Shown: positions 42,364 through 52,864, counted from the stretch's first letter. The stretch: 64,000 nt of DNA from Enterobacter mori (GCF_025244905.1 NZ_CP104285.1:1-64000), one strand, 5' to 3'. Made by a program: numbers and translations. Notes: generated by a model not told the origin, from the sequence alone.

Positions 42364-43375
42364 GCTTGGCATCGTTGGAACCGGTATGATGGCCGGTATA
42401 ATCGCCGAAGCATGTCCGCTCGCTGGAGTTAACGTGCATTCCGTGTTGTCGCGTACGCCAAACGCGCTCGACGCGTTCTGCCAGAAGTTCAATGTACCGC
42501 GCGATCGAGGCTTTTGTGATTTATCCCGTTTTTTTTCCGACCCGCAGCTGGACGCCGTCTATATCGCAACGCCGACATCGACCAAGGAAGAGCTCCTCAG
42601 AATGTGCATACAACATCGTAAACATGCGCTGATAGAGAAACCCTTCCCCGATTCAGATGGCTTTTTGTCACTGCTTTCAGAGTCCGATCGGCTGGGCCTC
42701 GTCTGGCTTGATGCTGCTCATTATATTCATAACCCCTTTCACAGTCGGATCCGCCAGGAAATTGAGACCTATGTCGGATCAATAAACAGAATTTGTGCCT
42801 CTTTTATTTGGCCTGATACCGATCGCGGGCAAATTAAGTTTTCACCTGAACTGGAGCCGTATGGAGCACTTGGCGATCTGGGCTGGTATCCGGCAAGAGT
42901 AATCAGTGAGTTTATTGATGTTAACCATCTGGAGACCATCTCTTCCTTTTTAATTAAAAATCAAAGGGGCGCGGTAACAGAAATGAATGCTGCGGGATAT
43001 ACCGATGATAATATCACTTTCACAAGCTCAGCGTCCTACCGTGGGTCCGTATGTGAACAAACCTGTATAATATCAGGCGAAAAGGGGCAATTAACTGTTA
43101 ATGATTTCGTTATGCCTTACTGCGGTTCATTTGTTTATGGGCAAATGATGAAGCAAATGTCCATTAAAATTTCACATGGATTAAAGCCGCTTATTGATAC
43201 CACGGAAAAGGGTTTCGTGTTTACTGAACGTCAACATATTACGATGTTAAAGAAATTTTCTGAATACACTATTGGGTCAGCGCATGAAAGATTACTATCA
43301 CATCAGAATGTCTGTATTAATACGATAAAACTCTTACGTAATATTAATAATAATGCCAGCATTATTATTGCTTAA
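42356..43375 (+). CDS. Gfo/Idh/MocA-family oxidoreductase
   Basis: This is a 339-residue NAD(P)-dependent dehydrogenase. The N-terminal Rossmann stretch is LGIVGTGMMAG, YIATPT closes the nucleotide fold, ALIEKPF gives the catalytic EKP at residues 94-96, and GALGDLGWYPARV near 172 is the family's second signature. Members oxidise or reduce sugars, inositols and related alcohols. Its first part is richer in G+C than its second part and the rest of the cluster, suggesting a mosaic origin. It overlaps the cupin gene by 8 bases. The substrate is unknown. Confidence 0.88.
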   Translation: MLKLGIVGTGMMAGIIAEACPLAGVNVHSVLSRTPNALDAFCQKFNVPRDRGFCDLSRFFSDPQLDAVYIATPTSTKEELLRMCIQHRKHALIEKPFPDSDGFLSLLSESDRLGLVWLDAAHYIHNPFHSRIRQEIETYVGSINRICASFIWPDTDRGQIKFSPELEPYGALGDLGWYPARVISEFIDVNHLETISSFLIKNQRGAVTEMNAAGYTDDNITFTSSASYRGSVCEQTCIISGEKGQLTVNDFVMPYCGSFVYGQMMKQMSIKISHGLKPLIDTTEKGFVFTERQHITMLKKFSEYTIGSAHERLLSHQNVCINTIKLLRNINNNASIIIA

Positions 43376-43397
43376 ATAGCTATTAACAGGAACTCTC

Positions 43398-44417
43398 ATG
43401 GATAAGTTCATTGATATACTCACTGTAGTATATAGGGAGTTTATCGAACCGCTGACTGAACGAGCGTTGGTGTTTTTTACTCCTTCAGACGGTTTATATA
43501 TAGGCTATCTATTGACCGCCTCTTTTATTGCTATTATCTATTTTGCCTGGTTTTTAAGAACCTGGAACGTGATTACGGCAGCAAAGGCAGCGGTACGGGC
43601 ACATCGTTTTACCTCACGATCGGTCGTTGATGATATCAAGCTTTTTTTTTGTGATAAAGTGCTGCTGGGTTTTGTTTATACTTTCGTTATCGGTGCGGCA
43701 TATTTCTTCAAGCACAAAACAATTTTATTACTCTCCTTATTCGATGTGCCTGCTTCACATAGCGTTCCTGGCTTTTATTTAAGTATGTTGTTAACCGTTG
43801 GAGCATTGCTTGCTTTCGATTTTGCGGTTTTTTTTGAACATTATTTATCCCATAAAGTTATGATTCTTTGGGAATTTCATAAAATACACCATATTGCTGA
43901 AGAGCTTAATCCATTAACAGCCTATCGTTCCCATCCTGTGAATCAATGTTGTTTCATTTTGATGGCCAGTCTGTGTTCCGGGGTCTACTCTGGAGTCATA
44001 AGCTATTTCTTTGATACCACCCATGCCTATCTTTTCTTTGCCGGGCAAAATATCATTATGTTTTTACTTCTTTTGTTTGGGTTGAATTTACAACATTCAC
44101 GCGTGTTTATTTACTACCCACCGGCTCTGCGGCGTATTTTCGTTAGCCCGGCTTATCATCAATTGCACCATAGCAGTGATAAAAAACACCATGATATCAA
44201 TTTCGGGTTTATTTTCTCTTTTTGGGATTATCTCTTTAAGGTGCAATATCTTCCCACGAAGCATGAGCAGTTAACCTTTGGCGTAAGTGGAGAGCGCTAT
44301 GAGAGTTATGCCGGCATAAAAAACACCTATGTAACCCCTTTCAGGAGAGCCTATAAGCGTATCGTTAAAAGAGGGCAACGCTATAAAAAAAGCCCCCCGA
44401 AGCAGGATCTCATTTAA
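43398..44417 (+). CDS. Membrane fatty-acid hydroxylase/sterol desaturase-type enzyme
   Basis: This is a 339-residue integral membrane diiron enzyme. Hydrophobic segments are at about 35-52, 88-104, 126-147, 184-205 and 213-230. The histidine boxes are H148xxxH152, H161xxHH165, then H254xxHH258 and HH264-265, the layout of the fatty acid hydroxylase superfamily. It probably hydroxylates a lipid or a hydrophobic group. It is the last gene of the cluster, 22 bases after the oxidoreductase gene. It is A+T-rich like the rest of the insertion. Confidence 0.85.
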   Translation: MDKFIDILTVVYREFIEPLTERALVFFTPSDGLYIGYLLTASFIAIIYFAWFLRTWNVITAAKAAVRAHRFTSRSVVDDIKLFFCDKVLLGFVYTFVIGAAYFFKHKTILLLSLFDVPASHSVPGFYLSMLLTVGALLAFDFAVFFEHYLSHKVMILWEFHKIHHIAEELNPLTAYRSHPVNQCCFILMASLCSGVYSGVISYFFDTTHAYLFFAGQNIIMFLLLLFGLNLQHSRVFIYYPPALRRIFVSPAYHQLHHSSDKKHHDINFGFIFSFWDYLFKVQYLPTKHEQLTFGVSGERYESYAGIKNTYVTPFRRAYKRIVKRGQRYKKSPPKQDLI

Positions 44418-44534
44418 AAAGGGCTAATCACGACGAATGCCTGGCGCGATCTTTCTCAAGTAACGTTGAGTCACTTGAAGGATGAAGCCTATATCGTTAA
44501 GGTAAGCGCGTTTTTTAACCTGCCAGGAACACAC

Positions 44535-45128
44535 ATGACCACCATCGCTCTCATCGACGACCACCTTATCGTTCGCTCCGGCTTTGCCCAGCTTCTGAAC
44601 CTCGAACCGGATTTTCAGGTGGTGGTCGAGTTTGGCTCCGGTCGCGAGGCGCTGGTGGGCCTGCCGGGGCGCGGGGTGCAGGTCTGTATCTGCGATATCT
44701 CGATGCCGGACCTCTCCGGGCTGGAGCTGTTAAGCCAGCTGCCGAAAGGGATGGCCACGATTATGCTGTCGGTCCACGACAGCCCGGCGCTGGTCGAGCA
44801 GGCGCTCAACGCGGGGGCGCGCGGGTTCCTTTCAAAACGCTGTAGCCCCGACGAACTGATCGCCGCGGTGCGTACCGTCTCCACCGGCGGCTGCTATTTA
44901 ACGCCGGATATCGCCATCAAGCTGGCGGCTGGACGGCAGGATCCGCTCACCAGACGCGAGCGTCAGGTTGCGGAAAAACTCGCGCAGGGAATGTCGGTAA
45001 AAGAGATTGCCGCCGAGCTGGATCTGTCCCCGAAAACCGTGCACGTTCATCGCGCCAACCTGATGGAAAAACTTAACGTCAGCAACGACGTCGAGCTGGC
45101 GCGCCGCATGTTTGACAGCTGGCAATGA
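44535..45128 (+). CDS. uhpA: UhpA response regulator
   Basis: UhpA is a NarL-type activator of uhpT. ATG 44535 ([19 protein letters not shown]) matches E. coli; the frame is open 69 bases further upstream. It has 197 residues. The receiver domain has the phospho-acceptor Asp54 in CICDISMPD, and the LuxR-type helix-turn-helix is at about 135-190 ([22 protein letters not shown]). Its stop overlaps the uhpB ATG. It is the first native gene after the insertion. Confidence 0.97.
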   Translation: MTTIALIDDHLIVRSGFAQLLNLEPDFQVVVEFGSGREALVGLPGRGVQVCICDISMPDLSGLELLSQLPKGMATIMLSVHDSPALVEQALNAGARGFLSKRCSPDELIAAVRTVSTGGCYLTPDIAIKLAAGRQDPLTRRERQVAEKLAQGMSVKEIAAELDLSPKTVHVHRANLMEKLNVSNDVELARRMFDSWQ

Positions 45129-46630
45129 GTTCCGCTTTTTCACGGCTGATCGCCGTCGTCGCCAGCTTTTTTATTTTCTCCGCCGCCTGGTTCTGCCTGT
45201 GGAGCATCAGCCTGCACCTGGTGGAACGCCCGGAGCTGGCGGTGCTGCTGTTTCCCTTTGGCCTGCGTCTGGGCTTAATGCTCCAGTGTCCGCGCGCCTA
45301 CTGGCCCGTTTTGCTCGGTGCTGAATGGCTGATGCTGATCTGGCTGGCGCAGGAAGTGGCGCTCGCGCAACTGCCTTTATTGATGACCGGAAGCCTGCTC
45401 ACGCTTCTCCCGGTTGCGCTGATTTCGCGCTACCGCCACCAGCGCGACTGGCGCACGCTGCTGCGTCAGGGGGCGGCGCTGATTGCCGCCGCGCTGCTGC
45501 AGTCGCTTCCGTGGATTGGCGAGAAGGAGATGCTCAATGCCCTGCTGCTGACCCTGACCGGCGGCCTGACGCTCGCCCCGACCTGCCTCGTTTTCTGGCA
45601 CTACCTCACCAGCACCGTCTGGCAGCCGCTCGGCCCGGCGCTGGTTTCTCAACCGGTGAACTGGCGCGCACGGCATCTCATCTGGTATCTGCTGCTGTTT
45701 GTGGTGAGCCTGTGGCTACAGCTTGGCCTGCCCGCCGAGCTTTCACGCTTTACCCCATTTTGCCTTGCGCTGCCGATTATCGCCCTGGCCTGGCACTACG
45801 GCTGGCAGGGGGCGCTGATTGCGACGCTGATGAACGCCATCGCGCTGATTGCCAGCCAGACCTGGCACGATCATCCGGTAGATCTGCTGCTTTCTCTGCT
45901 GGCCCAGAGCCTGACCGGGCTGCTGCTCGGGGCGGGCATTCAGCGCCTGCGCGAGCTGAACCAGTCTCTGCAAGCCGAGCTGGCGCGCAACCGCCGTCTG
46001 GCGGAGCGCCTGCTGGAGACCGAAGAGAGCGTGCGGCAGGAGGTCGCCCGCGAGCTGCACGACGATATCGGCCAGACCATCACCGCCATCCGCACCCAGG
46101 CGGGCATTGTCCAGCGCCTGGCGGCAGAAAACGCGGGCGTGAAGCAGGGCGGGGCGCATATCGAACAGCTTTCGCTGGGCGTCTATGACTCCGTTCGCCG
46201 CCTGCTAGGGCGGCTGCGCCCGCGCCAGCTTGACGATCTGTCGCTGGAGCAGGCGGTGCGTTCCCTGATGCGCGAGATGGAGCTGGAAAGCCGCGGCATT
46301 GTCAGCCATCTCGACTGGCGCATTAACGAATCCTCGCTCAGCGAAGGCCAGCGCGTGACCCTGTTCCGCGTCTGTCAGGAGGGGCTGAATAATATCGTCA
46401 AACACGCCAGCGCCAGCGCGGTCACGATCCAGGGCTGGCAGCAGGACGAGCGCCTGATGCTGGTGATTGAAGACGACGGCTGCGGTCTGCCGCCGGGCTC
46501 CGGCCAGCAGGGCTTTGGCCTGGCGGGCATGCGCGAGCGCGTGAAGGCGCTCGGCGGCACGCTGAACATCTCCTGCACCCACGGGACGCGCGTGAGCGTC
46601 AGCCTGCCGTTACGGAGTTATCATGTTTAA
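45125..46630 (+). CDS. uhpB: UhpB sensor histidine kinase
   Basis: UhpB is a membrane kinase that phosphorylates UhpA when UhpC senses external glucose 6-phosphate. It has 501 residues. An eight-segment MASE1 membrane domain occupies about residues 1-275. The HisKA_3 phospho-acceptor His312 is in [11 protein letters not shown], and the ATPase part carries [26 protein letters not shown]. It overlaps uhpA by 4 bases and uhpC by 8. The gene is G+C-rich, in sharp contrast to the cluster before uhpA. Confidence 0.97.
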   Translation: MSSAFSRLIAVVASFFIFSAAWFCLWSISLHLVERPELAVLLFPFGLRLGLMLQCPRAYWPVLLGAEWLMLIWLAQEVALAQLPLLMTGSLLTLLPVALISRYRHQRDWRTLLRQGAALIAAALLQSLPWIGEKEMLNALLLTLTGGLTLAPTCLVFWHYLTSTVWQPLGPALVSQPVNWRARHLIWYLLLFVVSLWLQLGLPAELSRFTPFCLALPIIALAWHYGWQGALIATLMNAIALIASQTWHDHPVDLLLSLLAQSLTGLLLGAGIQRLRELNQSLQAELARNRRLAERLLETEESVRQEVARELHDDIGQTITAIRTQAGIVQRLAAENAGVKQGGAHIEQLSLGVYDSVRRLLGRLRPRQLDDLSLEQAVRSLMREMELESRGIVSHLDWRINESSLSEGQRVTLFRVCQEGLNNIVKHASASAVTIQGWQQDERLMLVIEDDGCGLPPGSGQQGFGLAGMRERVKALGGTLNISCTHGTRVSVSLPLRSYHV

Positions 46631-47942
46631 AACCCCAGTCAGCGCGGCTCCGTTGAGTGACAAAGCGGAAATCGACGCCCGCTATCGCTACTGGCGTCGC
46701 CATATTCTGATCACCATCTGGCTCGGCTACGCGCTGTTCTACTTCACCCGCAAAAGCTTTAACGCCGCCGCGCCGGAAATCCTCGCCAGCGGCGTAATGA
46801 CGCGTACCGATATCGGCCTGCTGGCGACGCTGTTTTACATCACCTACGGCCTGTCGAAGTTCTTCTCCGGCATCGCCAGCGACCGCTCCAACGCGCGCTA
46901 TTTTATGGGCGTTGGGCTGATCGCCACCGGTGTGGTGAATATCCTGTTTGGCTTCTCGACGTCGCTGTGGGCCTTTGCCCTGCTGTGGGCGCTGAACGCC
47001 TTTTTCCAGGGCTGGGGCGCGCCGGTCTGCGCCCGCCTGCTCACCGCCTGGTATTCGCGCAACGAGCGCGGCGGCTGGTGGGCAATCTGGAACACCGCGC
47101 ATAACGTCGGCGGGGCGCTGATCCCGATGGTGGTTGGCGCGGCGGCACTGCACTACGGCTGGCGCGCGGGGATGATGATTGCCGGTGCCCTCGCGATTGT
47201 CGCCGGGCTGTTCCTCTGCTGGCGCCTGCGCGACAGGCCGCAAACCGTCGGCCTGCCTGCGGTGGGCGACTGGCGGCACGACGAGATGGAGATCGCCCAG
47301 CAGCAGGAGGGGGCGGGGCTGACCCGAAAAGAGATCCTCACCAAATACGTGCTGAAAAACCCGTACATCTGGCTGCTGTCGCTCTGCTACGTGCTGGTCT
47401 ACGTGGTGCGCGCGGCCATCAACGACTGGGGCAATCTGTACATGTCCGAGACGCTGGGCGTGGACCTGGTGACCGCCAACTCGGCGGTGACGATGTTCGA
47501 GCTGGGCGGGTTTATCGGCGCGCTGGTGGCGGGCTGGGGATCGGACAAGCTGTTCAACGGCAACCGCGGGCCGATGAACCTGATTTTTGCCGCCGGGATT
47601 TTGCTCTCCGTCGGCTCGCTGTGGCTGATGCCGTTCGCCAGCTACGTGATGCAGGCGGCGTGCTTCTTCACCATCGGCTTCTTCGTGTTTGGCCCGCAGA
47701 TGCTGATCGGCATGGCGGCGGCGGAGTGTTCCCACAAAGAGGCGGCAGGCGCGGCGACGGGCTTTGTCGGGCTGTTTGCCTACCTTGGCGCATCGCTCTC
47801 CGGCTGGCCGCTGGCGCGGGTGATCGACATCTGGCACTGGAGCGGGTTTTTCGCGGTGATCGCCATCGCGGCGGGAATTTCCGCCCTGCTGCTGCTGCCG
47901 TTTTTGAACGCGCAGGCCCCGCGTGAAGCCAGTGTGATGTGA
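46623..47942 (+). CDS. uhpC: UhpC hexose-phosphate sensor
   Basis: UhpC is a transporter-like receptor of the OPA family in the MFS that binds glucose 6-phosphate and switches on UhpB. It has 439 residues, 12 hydrophobic segments, and the OPA pattern [19 protein letters not shown] in helix 1. It overlaps uhpB by 8 bases. UhpT follows after a 132-base control region. Confidence 0.96.
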   Translation: MFKTPVSAAPLSDKAEIDARYRYWRRHILITIWLGYALFYFTRKSFNAAAPEILASGVMTRTDIGLLATLFYITYGLSKFFSGIASDRSNARYFMGVGLIATGVVNILFGFSTSLWAFALLWALNAFFQGWGAPVCARLLTAWYSRNERGGWWAIWNTAHNVGGALIPMVVGAAALHYGWRAGMMIAGALAIVAGLFLCWRLRDRPQTVGLPAVGDWRHDEMEIAQQQEGAGLTRKEILTKYVLKNPYIWLLSLCYVLVYVVRAAINDWGNLYMSETLGVDLVTANSAVTMFELGGFIGALVAGWGSDKLFNGNRGPMNLIFAAGILLSVGSLWLMPFASYVMQAACFFTIGFFVFGPQMLIGMAAAECSHKEAAGAATGFVGLFAYLGASLSGWPLARVIDIWHWSGFFAVIAIAAGISALLLLPFLNAQAPREASVM

Positions 47943-48027
47943 TGCGCCTCACCTTTTCACCCCGAATGGCGCAAAACTAAGAAATTTTCCCGGTTTTACC
48001 TGGACGCTGTCTCAGGCATCTCTCCCG

Positions 48028-48057
48028 GCTGATTTTTACAATGCTGCAAAAATCAGC
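48028..48057. repeat. Hairpin in the uhpT leader
   Basis: GCTGATTTTT and AAAAATCAGC are exact complements separated by 10 bases, ending 17 bases before the uhpT ATG, with CAGGAG lying between them and the start. It could act on transcript stability or translation of uhpT. Confidence 0.6.
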
Positions 48058-48074
48058 TCAGGAGTAACTCAGTC

Positions 48075-49472
48075 ATGCTGGCCTTCTTAAACCAGGTGCG
48101 CAAGCCGACCCTGGATCTGCCGCTCGACGTGCGGCGCAAAATGTGGTTCAAACCGTTCATGCAGTCCTATCTGGTGGTCTTCATCGGCTACCTGACCATG
48201 TACCTGATCCGCAAAAACTTTAACATCGCGCAGAACGACATGATCTCCACCTACGGGCTGAGCATGACGCAGCTGGGGATGATCGGCCTGGGCTTCTCCA
48301 TCACCTACGGCGTGGGGAAAACGCTGGTTTCCTACTACGCTGACGGCAAAAACACCAAGCAGTTCCTGCCGTTTATGCTGATCCTCTCCGCCATCTGTAT
48401 GCTCGGCTTCAGCGCCAGCATGGGCGCGGGCTCCGTCAGCCTGTTCCTGATGATCGCCTTCTACGCGCTGAGCGGCTTCTTCCAGAGTACCGGCGGGTCG
48501 TGCAGCTACTCCACCATCACCAAATGGACCCCGCGCCGCAAGCGTGGTTCGTACCTCGGCATGTGGAACATCTCACACAACCTCGGCGGTGCGGGTGCGG
48601 CTGGCGTGGCGCTGTTCGGCGCGAACTACCTGTTCGACGGTCACGTGATCGGCATGTTTATCTTCCCGTCGATTATCGCCCTGATTGTCGGCTTTATCGG
48701 TCTGCGCTTCGGCAGCGACTCTCCGGAATCTTACGGCCTCGGCAAAGCTGAAGAGCTGTTCGGGGAGGAGATCAGCGAAGAAGACAAAGAGACCGAAGAG
48801 AACGAGATGACCAAATGGCAGATCTTTGTTGAGTACGTGCTGAAAAACAAAGTGATCTGGCTGCTGTGCTTCTCAAACATCTTCCTCTACGTGGTGCGTA
48901 TCGGCATCGACCAGTGGTCGACCGTGTATGCATTCCAGGAGCTGAAGCTTTCTAAAGAAGTGGCGATTCAGGGCTTCACCCTGTTCGAAGTGGGCGCGCT
49001 GGTCGGCACGCTGCTGTGGGGCTGGCTCTCCGACCTCGCCAACGGCCGTCGCGCGCTGGTGGCCTGCGTCGCGCTGGCGCTGATTATCGCCACCCTCGGC
49101 GTCTACCAGCACGCCAGCAACCAGTACGTTTATCTCGCATCACTGTTCGCGCTCGGCTTCCTGGTGTTTGGTCCGCAGCTGCTGATCGGCGTGGCGGCGG
49201 TCGGTTTTGTGCCGAAAAAAGCGATCGGCGCAGCCGATGGGATTAAGGGCACCTTCGCGTACCTGATCGGCGACAGCTTCGCCAAGCTGGGCCTGGGGAT
49301 GATCGCCGACGGCACGCCGATTTTCGGCCTCACCGGCTGGGCGGGCACCTTCGCGGCGCTGGATGCGGCAGCGATCGGCTGTATCGTCCTGATGGCAATG
49401 GTCGCGGTGCTGGAAGAGCGTAAAATCCGCCGTGAGAATCGTGCGCAGAAGCAGAAATTGAAAGCAGCCTGA
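48075..49472 (+). CDS. uhpT: Hexose-6-phosphate:phosphate antiporter UhpT
   Basis: UhpT exchanges external sugar phosphates for internal phosphate and is also the fosfomycin entry route. It has 465 residues (463 in E. coli), begins [19 protein letters not shown] and has 12 hydrophobic segments. [18 protein letters not shown] in helix 1 contains the substrate arginine of OPA carriers. It is intact, so no fosfomycin resistance by uhpT loss is expected. It is activated by UhpA from the 132-base upstream gap and followed by a terminator. Confidence 0.97.
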   Translation: MLAFLNQVRKPTLDLPLDVRRKMWFKPFMQSYLVVFIGYLTMYLIRKNFNIAQNDMISTYGLSMTQLGMIGLGFSITYGVGKTLVSYYADGKNTKQFLPFMLILSAICMLGFSASMGAGSVSLFLMIAFYALSGFFQSTGGSCSYSTITKWTPRRKRGSYLGMWNISHNLGGAGAAGVALFGANYLFDGHVIGMFIFPSIIALIVGFIGLRFGSDSPESYGLGKAEELFGEEISEEDKETEENEMTKWQIFVEYVLKNKVIWLLCFSNIFLYVVRIGIDQWSTVYAFQELKLSKEVAIQGFTLFEVGALVGTLLWGWLSDLANGRRALVACVALALIIATLGVYQHASNQYVYLASLFALGFLVFGPQLLIGVAAVGFVPKKAIGAADGIKGTFAYLIGDSFAKLGLGMIADGTPIFGLTGWAGTFAALDAAAIGCIVLMAMVAVLEERKIRRENRAQKQKLKAA

Positions 49473-49491
49473 GTGTGCAGGTGACTTCTTT

Positions 49492-49516
49492 GCCCGGCTG
49501 ACCGTCGGGCTTTTTT
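49492..49516 (+). terminator. Rho-independent terminator of uhpT
   Basis: GCCCGGC / GTCGGGC stem with a 5-base loop and a TTTTTT tail, 19 bases after the uhpT stop. Confidence 0.85.
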
Positions 49517-49631
49517 ATTTACAGGCTCTACCTTTACCCCGCTTTACACACTCGCTCCTCTCCATGCTCTACAGTGTTTTTGCTGCCGCCTTTCGCGCAG
49601 CCTTAGCCCCTTTTGCTAACGGAGAGCTTGC

Positions 49632-50636
49632 ATGTTGACCCGACGATTATCCTGCCTGGCGCTGCTGGTGGCGCTGGCCTCCCCCGCAATGGCCGCGGAT
49701 ACCCCCACGAACGGCGAGAAGCTGGAAGGTTTCGATTACGGCTGGCCGGTAAAACATTTTACGTTTACCTCGCAGAATCAGTCTCTGGATATGGCTTACC
49801 TGGACGTGAAGCCGGAAAAACCCAACGGCCGCACCGCGGTGCTGATGCACGGTAAAAACTTCTGCGCCGGCACCTGGGACGGCACGATCCGCGCGCTTTC
49901 AGCCAGCGGGTATCGCGTGATCGCACCCGACCAGATCGGCTTCTGTAAATCCACCAAGCCGGAGCATTATCAGTACACCTTCCAGCAGCTGGCGGATAAC
50001 ACCCACGCGCTGCTTAAATCGCTGGGCGTCGATCGCGTCACGGTTATTGGTCATTCGACCGGCGGCATGCTGGCGACCCGCTACGCGCTGATGTGGCCGC
50101 AGCAGGTCGAGCAGCTGGTGATGGTGAATCCAATAGGGCTTGAAGACTGGAAAGCGCGCGGCGTGCCGCATATTACCGTCGACCAGTGGTACCAGCGCGA
50201 GCTGAAGGTCAGCGCCGACGGCATTCGCCAGTACGAGAAAAACACCTACTACGCCGGGGAGTGGAAGCCGGAGTACGAACGCTGGGTCACCATGCTCGCC
50301 GGACTGAACAACGGGCCGGGTAAAGCGCGCGTGGCCTGGAACTCGGCGCTGCTCTACGACATGATCTACACCCAGCCGGTTGTCTACGAATTTAGTGAAC
50401 TGAAGATGCCGGTATTATTGATGATCGGCACGAAGGACAACACCGCCATCGGGAAAGATCTCGCCCCACCGGAGATCCGCAAGACGCTCGGGAACTATGC
50501 GGTGTTGGGGAAAGAGACGGCTAAGCGTATCCCGCACGCGACGCTGGTTGAGTTCAACGACATGGGCCACGCCCCGCAGATGCAGGATCCTGCCCGCTTC
50601 CACGAGGCGCTGCTGAAAGGGCTTCAGGCGCGCTGA
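49632..50636 (+). CDS. Periplasmic alpha/beta hydrolase
   Basis: This is a 334-residue protein with a signal peptide (MLTRRLSCLALLVALASPAMA, cleavage near residue 21). It has an alpha/beta-hydrolase fold: oxyanion region LMHGKNFCAGTW, nucleophile elbow GHSTGG with Ser142, acid in MIGTKDNTAIG, and the final histidine in DMGHAPQMQDP. The substrate is unknown; peroxidase- or esterase-like activity is typical of relatives. It converges on a LysR gene with a 13-base overlap. That regulator may or may not control it. Confidence 0.85.
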   Translation: MLTRRLSCLALLVALASPAMAADTPTNGEKLEGFDYGWPVKHFTFTSQNQSLDMAYLDVKPEKPNGRTAVLMHGKNFCAGTWDGTIRALSASGYRVIAPDQIGFCKSTKPEHYQYTFQQLADNTHALLKSLGVDRVTVIGHSTGGMLATRYALMWPQQVEQLVMVNPIGLEDWKARGVPHITVDQWYQRELKVSADGIRQYEKNTYYAGEWKPEYERWVTMLAGLNNGPGKARVAWNSALLYDMIYTQPVVYEFSELKMPVLLMIGTKDNTAIGKDLAPPEIRKTLGNYAVLGKETAKRIPHATLVEFNDMGHAPQMQDPARFHEALLKGLQAR

Positions 50637-51526
50637 CTGGTCTCCAGCAGTAACCCGCGCAGCCATACCTGCGCGGGGTTTCGATGCGAGCGCCCGTGCC
50701 AGGCCATGCTTTTGGTGAATCCCTGCACAGATACTGGCGTATCACAAACAAACATTCCCGCCCGGTTTTCCGCCATCCGCTCCGGCACCACGGCAATCAT
50801 ATCGCTGATCGCGAGCACGTCTGGCAGCACCAGGAAACTGCTCACCGATAGCCCGATGTGGCGGACCCGCCCACTCTTCGCCAGCGCGTCGTCAGTGACG
50901 CCGTGAAAGCTTTCCCCTTCATAGGAGACCAGCACATGCTCCAGCGCGCAGAATCGGTCCAACGACAGTGCTTTTCCCGCGTCAGGATGACTGGCGCGCA
51001 TCATACAAACGTACCGTTCATCATAAAGCGCGCGGCTGTGGAGTTCGTCCGGCGTGGTGTGGGGGGTCAGGAGGGCGAGGTCGATTTTTCCCTGCTCGAG
51101 CTGAGCGACGAGACGATCGGGTTCAACCGGCACCACGCGCACGCGGATGTGGGGAGCCTGCACCTTAAGGACGGCAATAAACGGCACCACCACCGCGCGC
51201 AGGGCGTAGTCCGTCGCGGCAAGGGTGAAGGTCAGGTTGGCAGTGAGCGGGTCAAACGAGACGGGCTGCAGCAGCACGTCGATATCCGCCAGGATGCGCT
51301 TCACCGGTGCAGCAAGTTCTTCCGCGCGCGAGGTCGGCACTATCCCGTGCGGCGCGCGGATAAACAGCGGGTCGTCGAAGTAGTCCCGCAGGCGGTTGAG
51401 CATGCCGCTCACGGCAGGCTGGGTCAGGGCAAGACGCGCCGCCGCGCGGGTAACGCTGCGCTCGTCCAGCAGGGCGTCCAGCGTTTTCAGCAGGTTAAGA
51501 TCCAGCGTGCGCAGATCCGCTTTCAT
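50624..51526 (-). CDS. LysR-family transcriptional regulator
   Basis: This is a 300-residue LysR regulator. The helix-turn-helix is at about 20-48 (SVTRAAARLALTQPAVSGMLNRLRDYF), followed by a ligand domain with RVVPVEPDRLVAQLEQGKIDLALL. It begins LRTLDLNLLKTLDALL, as in the NodD/NahR-like group. It is divergent from yicN and convergent with the hydrolase gene. The target and effector are unknown. Confidence 0.88.
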   Translation of the reverse strand: MKADLRTLDLNLLKTLDALLDERSVTRAAARLALTQPAVSGMLNRLRDYFDDPLFIRAPHGIVPTSRAEELAAPVKRILADIDVLLQPVSFDPLTANLTFTLAATDYALRAVVVPFIAVLKVQAPHIRVRVVPVEPDRLVAQLEQGKIDLALLTPHTTPDELHSRALYDERYVCMMRASHPDAGKALSLDRFCALEHVLVSYEGESFHGVTDDALAKSGRVRHIGLSVSSFLVLPDVLAISDMIAVVPERMAENRAGMFVCDTPVSVQGFTKSMAWHGRSHRNPAQVWLRGLLLETSQRA

Positions 51527-51625
51527 GACGTTTTTCCACCTCTTTTCCGTTCACTATTATGGCGCTGCCTGCTGTCGACGCGCTGCGTTTCCCGCTATGA
51601 TGAGCGGCTAGTCTAAGGAGAACGC

Positions 51626-52078
51626 ATGGTCTGGATAATGCTGGCAACGCTTGCCGTGGTGTTTGTGGTTGGGTTTCGTGTACTGACCTCGGACTCCCGC
51701 CGCGCCATCAAACGTTTAAGCGAGCGTCTAGGGATCACCCCGATGCCGGTCGAGTCGATGATCGACCAGTTTGGAAAATCCTCCGGGAATGAGTTTATCC
51801 GCTACCTTGAGCGCCCCGACGAGGCGCATCTGCAAAACGCCGCCCAGGTACTGCTTATCTGGCAGGTCTGCATTGTCGATGGCAGTGAAGAGAACCTGCA
51901 CACCTGGCACCGCATGCTGCGCAAAGCCCGTCTGGCTTCGCCCATCACAGATGCGCAAATCCGCCTCGCGCTCGGTTTTATGCGCGAGATAGAGCCAGAT
52001 CCACAGGAGCTAAACGCCTTTCAACTGCGCTATAACCAATTCTTCCTGCCGGAAGAGGGCGTGTTTTATCTGCACTGA
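51626..52078 (+). CDS. yicN: YicN, DUF1198 protein
   Basis: This is a 150-residue protein with one N-terminal membrane segment (MVWIMLATLAVVFVVGFRVL) and a soluble helical remainder including HLQNAAQVLLIWQVCIVDGSEEN. It matches E. coli YicN in length and sequence. The function is unknown. Its place near uhpT and nepI is as in E. coli. Confidence 0.92.
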   Translation: MVWIMLATLAVVFVVGFRVLTSDSRRAIKRLSERLGITPMPVESMIDQFGKSSGNEFIRYLERPDEAHLQNAAQVLLIWQVCIVDGSEENLHTWHRMLRKARLASPITDAQIRLALGFMREIEPDPQELNAFQLRYNQFFLPEEGVFYLH

Positions 52079-52175
52079 TATCACGAATCGTGATGAAGAG
52101 TATAAAGCATCATCATTAGATTTATACCTCTCCCGGGCGCACCATCACCTCATCAACTAACCGATGAGGTGAACC

Positions 52176-52694
52176 ATGAAACAATCCACCATTATCTGGC
52201 CGAACGACTACCTGCCAGGCACCACCGATAACTTTGCATCCAACGAAATCATCGTCGCCGGACTGAGCGCAAGAGAGATTTGGACGCAGCTTAACGACAC
52301 TACGCTGTGGCCGGGCTACTACAGTAACGCCGAGGATATCCGTTTTCACGACGGCAGCGGCCCTGAACTGAGCGCTAACGCCCGCTTCCGCTTCACCACC
52401 TTTGGCTTTCCGGTTGAGGCCCAGGTGACGGAGTATGTTCCTCCGGTAGACGGCGAGGCCGCACGCATTGCGTGGCACGGCTGGGTGGAAGGGGATGCAA
52501 ATTCGCGTCTCGACGTGATCCACGCCTGGCTGTTTGAAGACTTACCGGGCAACCGCGTGCGCATTCTGACTCAGGAGTCGCAGAAAGGCGTGCCGGCGCA
52601 GGAATTATCACGCACCGTGCCGAACCCGATGATTAACGGGCATCAGGAGTGGATCGTGGGATTAGCGAATGCCGCCCTTAAGGCTCGCGGGTAA
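52176..52694 (+). CDS. SRPBCC (START-like) family protein
   Basis: This is a 172-residue cytoplasmic protein with a polyketide-cyclase/START-like pattern: an N-terminal strand and helix with IIVAGLSAREIWTQLNDTTLWPGYY, and a long C-terminal helix HQEWIVGLANAALKARG. It probably binds a small hydrophobic ligand. A GATGAGGTGAACC leader places GAGG before the ATG. It lies alone between yicN and a BIME. No specific function can be given. Confidence 0.75.
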   Translation: MKQSTIIWPNDYLPGTTDNFASNEIIVAGLSAREIWTQLNDTTLWPGYYSNAEDIRFHDGSGPELSANARFRFTTFGFPVEAQVTEYVPPVDGEAARIAWHGWVEGDANSRLDVIHAWLFEDLPGNRVRILTQESQKGVPAQELSRTVPNPMINGHQEWIVGLANAALKARG

Positions 52695-52698
52695 TTTT

Positions 52699-52767
52699 GC
52701 CCGGTGGCGCTTCGCTTACCGGGCCTACAAGCCCCGTAGGCCGGTGCAAGCGCAGCGCCGCCCGGCA
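52699..52767. repeat. BIME between the START-like gene and nepI
   Basis: Opposed REP units GCCCGGTGGCGCTTCGC...GGGCCTAC and GTAGGCCGGTGCAAGCGC...GCCCGGC are separated by 7 bases. Confidence 0.82.
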
Positions 52768-52864
52768 TTAAAAAGCTGAAAAAGTTGTCAAATCGTTAAA
52801 TCCGTCACACTTTTGATGATAAACTGCGCGACTTTTCCGCACGTTTTACTCTTCAGGTGACGCC

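Noticed and set aside
38809..44480. Short repeat ACTTGAA near both ends of the insertion as an attachment-site duplication
   Set aside because: Only seven bases match, no integrase or transposase is present, and such a match is expected by chance.
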